Shown here one piece after another: positions 14,701 to 15,100 of a stretch of 15,100 nucleotides of DNA (position 1 is the stretch's first letter; each line of letters opens with the position of its first letter). The stretch comes from CAYXRS01 sp964636485 (GTDB lineage: Bacteria > Gemmatimonadota > Gemmatimonadetes > Gemmatimonadales > Gemmatimonadaceae): assembly GCA_964636485.1 (NCBI GenBank), contig CAZWSO010000061.1, positions 1 to 15,100 on the forward strand. The letters are read 5' to 3'. A program made the translations under genes and the position numbers. The notes below the pieces were generated by a model. That model was not told the DNA's origin and searched no databases. It saw only the letters and a program-made list of their open reading frames with translations.

Positions 14701-14875
14701 CAGCTGCTTGGCTCGGAGCTGCCAACTGCTCCAACGCGGGGCGGAGAAACTGCGAGCTGACAGCCGACTGCTGCTTGGCTCGGAGCTGCCAGCGCTCCAA
14801 TGCGGAAGCGGGGAGAACTGCGAGGTGGCAGCTGACGGCTGCCAGGCTCGGAGCTGCCAGCTGCTCCGTGCGGCG
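14701..14875 (-). repeat. 68-bp repeat, inverted and diverged block (about three copies)
   Basis: The core GGCTCGGAGCTGCCA occurs at 14710-14724, 14777-14791 and 14845-14859, spacings 67 and 68. Read on the minus strand, the units give TGGCAG, AGCTGCC, CTCGC and GCTGGCAGCTCCGAGCC in the same order as TGGCAG, AGCTGCC, CTCGC and GCTGGCAG in the forward block. This is therefore the same element in opposite orientation. The T run is degraded (AGTTCTCC), so these copies are unlikely to terminate minus-strand transcripts. The switch of orientation is near 14697-14709 (TTAACAGCTGCTT). Confidence 0.65.
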
Positions 14876-14880
14876 ACAAG

Positions 14881-14926
14881 GAGGAAACGGCGTCGTGGCG
14901 GGGGAGGAAACGGCGTTGTGGCGGGG
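14881..14926 (+). repeat. 23-bp tandem duplication
   Basis: Two adjacent 23-base units starting GAGGAAACGGCGT and ending GTGGCGGGG differ at one base (C or T). A third degenerate remnant (GAGGAGGGAACG) follows. The role is unknown; it may be replication slippage. Confidence 0.75.
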
Positions 14927-14975
14927 GCGAGGAGGGAACGACGAGGTGCGGAAACGGCGGTCCGGACAGCGCCGC

Positions 14976-15004
14976 TTGACGAGGGGGAAGATCTGTTGTA
15001 TTGG
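14976..15004 (+). promoter_or_regulatory. Sigma-70-like promoter for the right-edge gene
   Basis: TTGACG (14976-14981) and TATTGG (14999-15004) are separated by 17 bases, in the only AT-richer stretch before the last gene. The -35 box is close to consensus and the -10 box is weak. Transcription would start near 15011, leaving a leader of about 36 bases. Confidence 0.4.
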
Positions 15005-15046
15005 GAGTGCCTGCCTGGCTGCGAACTTTCCTATCAGGAGGCGATA

Positions 15047-15100
15047 ATGCCGCGTGGTGAGGAGTACACCGAGGATCCTCGATTCGACCGGGACGATGAG
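15047..15100 (+). CDS. Start of an unidentified gene (18 codons, cut by window edge)
   Basis: An ATG at 15047 follows a textbook AGGAGG with 6 bases of spacing and a promoter-like sequence, and the frame is open to the window end. The 18 visible residues, MPRGEEYTEDPRFDRDDE, are highly acidic and charged, with no signal peptide or hydrophobic segment, so a cytosolic protein with a disordered N-terminus is likely. No family can be named from this much. Confidence 0.6.
   Translation, partial: MPRGEEYTEDPRFDRDDE

Larger units (their letters stand above)
14506..15046. other. Gene-free repeat-rich region
   Basis: About 540 bases separate the response regulator from the next gene. They hold a 68-bp repeat cluster (14523 to about 14875), a 23-bp tandem duplication (14881-14926) and a promoter-like segment (14976-15004), each listed separately. 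Frames crossing it are Arg/Gln/Ala-rich, follow the repeat period and lack a ribosome binding site, so I call no protein here. A 14-bp perfect palindrome TCAGTCGCGACTGA sits at 14536-14549 within the first repeat. Confidence 0.7.

Noticed and set aside
14523..14875. Possible CRISPR array
   Set aside because: The 68-bp units are continuous tandem copies without unique spacers, and the second block is inverted; no cas genes are nearby.
14775..15047. 90-codon plus-strand frame in the repeat region
   Set aside because: It reads through the 68-bp and 23-bp repeats, has no ribosome binding site, and ends where the well-supported right-edge gene begins.

Overview
The window is GC-rich chromosomal DNA with G/C-biased third codon positions. 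It comes from a Gram-negative-type bacterium, because it encodes several Sec/lipoprotein-type exported proteins. The mix of genes suggests Gemmatimonadota or a nearby phylum: a DUF6982-like protein, a futalosine-pathway MqnD-like enzyme, a type III and a type I-alpha glutamine synthetase side by side, and a large multi-GAF kinase with an HD-GYP regulator. That assignment is inference from gene content only. No tRNA, rRNA, CRISPR array, transposase or phage gene was seen.

Left part (1-2248). Two minus-strand genes come first. One is the N-terminal part of a secreted protein with an imperfect 61-residue repeat; it runs off the left edge. The other is a small DUF6982-like protein whose stop codon lies inside an intrinsic terminator. 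A divergent plus-strand gene encodes an atypical short-chain dehydrogenase (NmrA-like).

Nitrogen block (2249-8469). glnN (type III glutamine synthetase, 748 aa) has a 336-base leader containing a perfect 15-bp palindrome and is followed by a strong hairpin. Next are a small exported protein (beta-rich domain plus glycine-zipper segments) and a serpin with a lipoprotein signal peptide. The serpin converges on glnA (type I-alpha glutamine synthetase) on the minus strand. The two glutamine synthetases make the same product by unrelated subfamilies, which suggests division of labour under different nitrogen conditions.

Middle (8470-10444). Divergent from glnA is a membrane protein with two zinc ribbons and a helical C-terminal half. 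It is followed by an MqnD-like menaquinone enzyme that ends at a clear intrinsic terminator.

Signalling operon (10505-14505). A soluble 964-aa histidine kinase with four GAF domains overlaps by 4 bp (ATGA) a receiver/HD-GYP response regulator. Two details stand out. GAF2 carries a five-cysteine cluster. The HD-GYP domain has Met-Asp where the metal-binding His-Asp pair should be, so its phosphodiesterase activity is in doubt.

Right part (14506-15100). About 540 bases carry no gene. They hold a repeat cluster with an exact 68-bp period: two full and one partial copy in one orientation, then about three diverged copies inverted. Two forward copies form good intrinsic terminators. A 23-bp tandem duplication follows, then a promoter-like sequence, a strong ribosome binding site and the first 18 codons of a gene that leaves the window.
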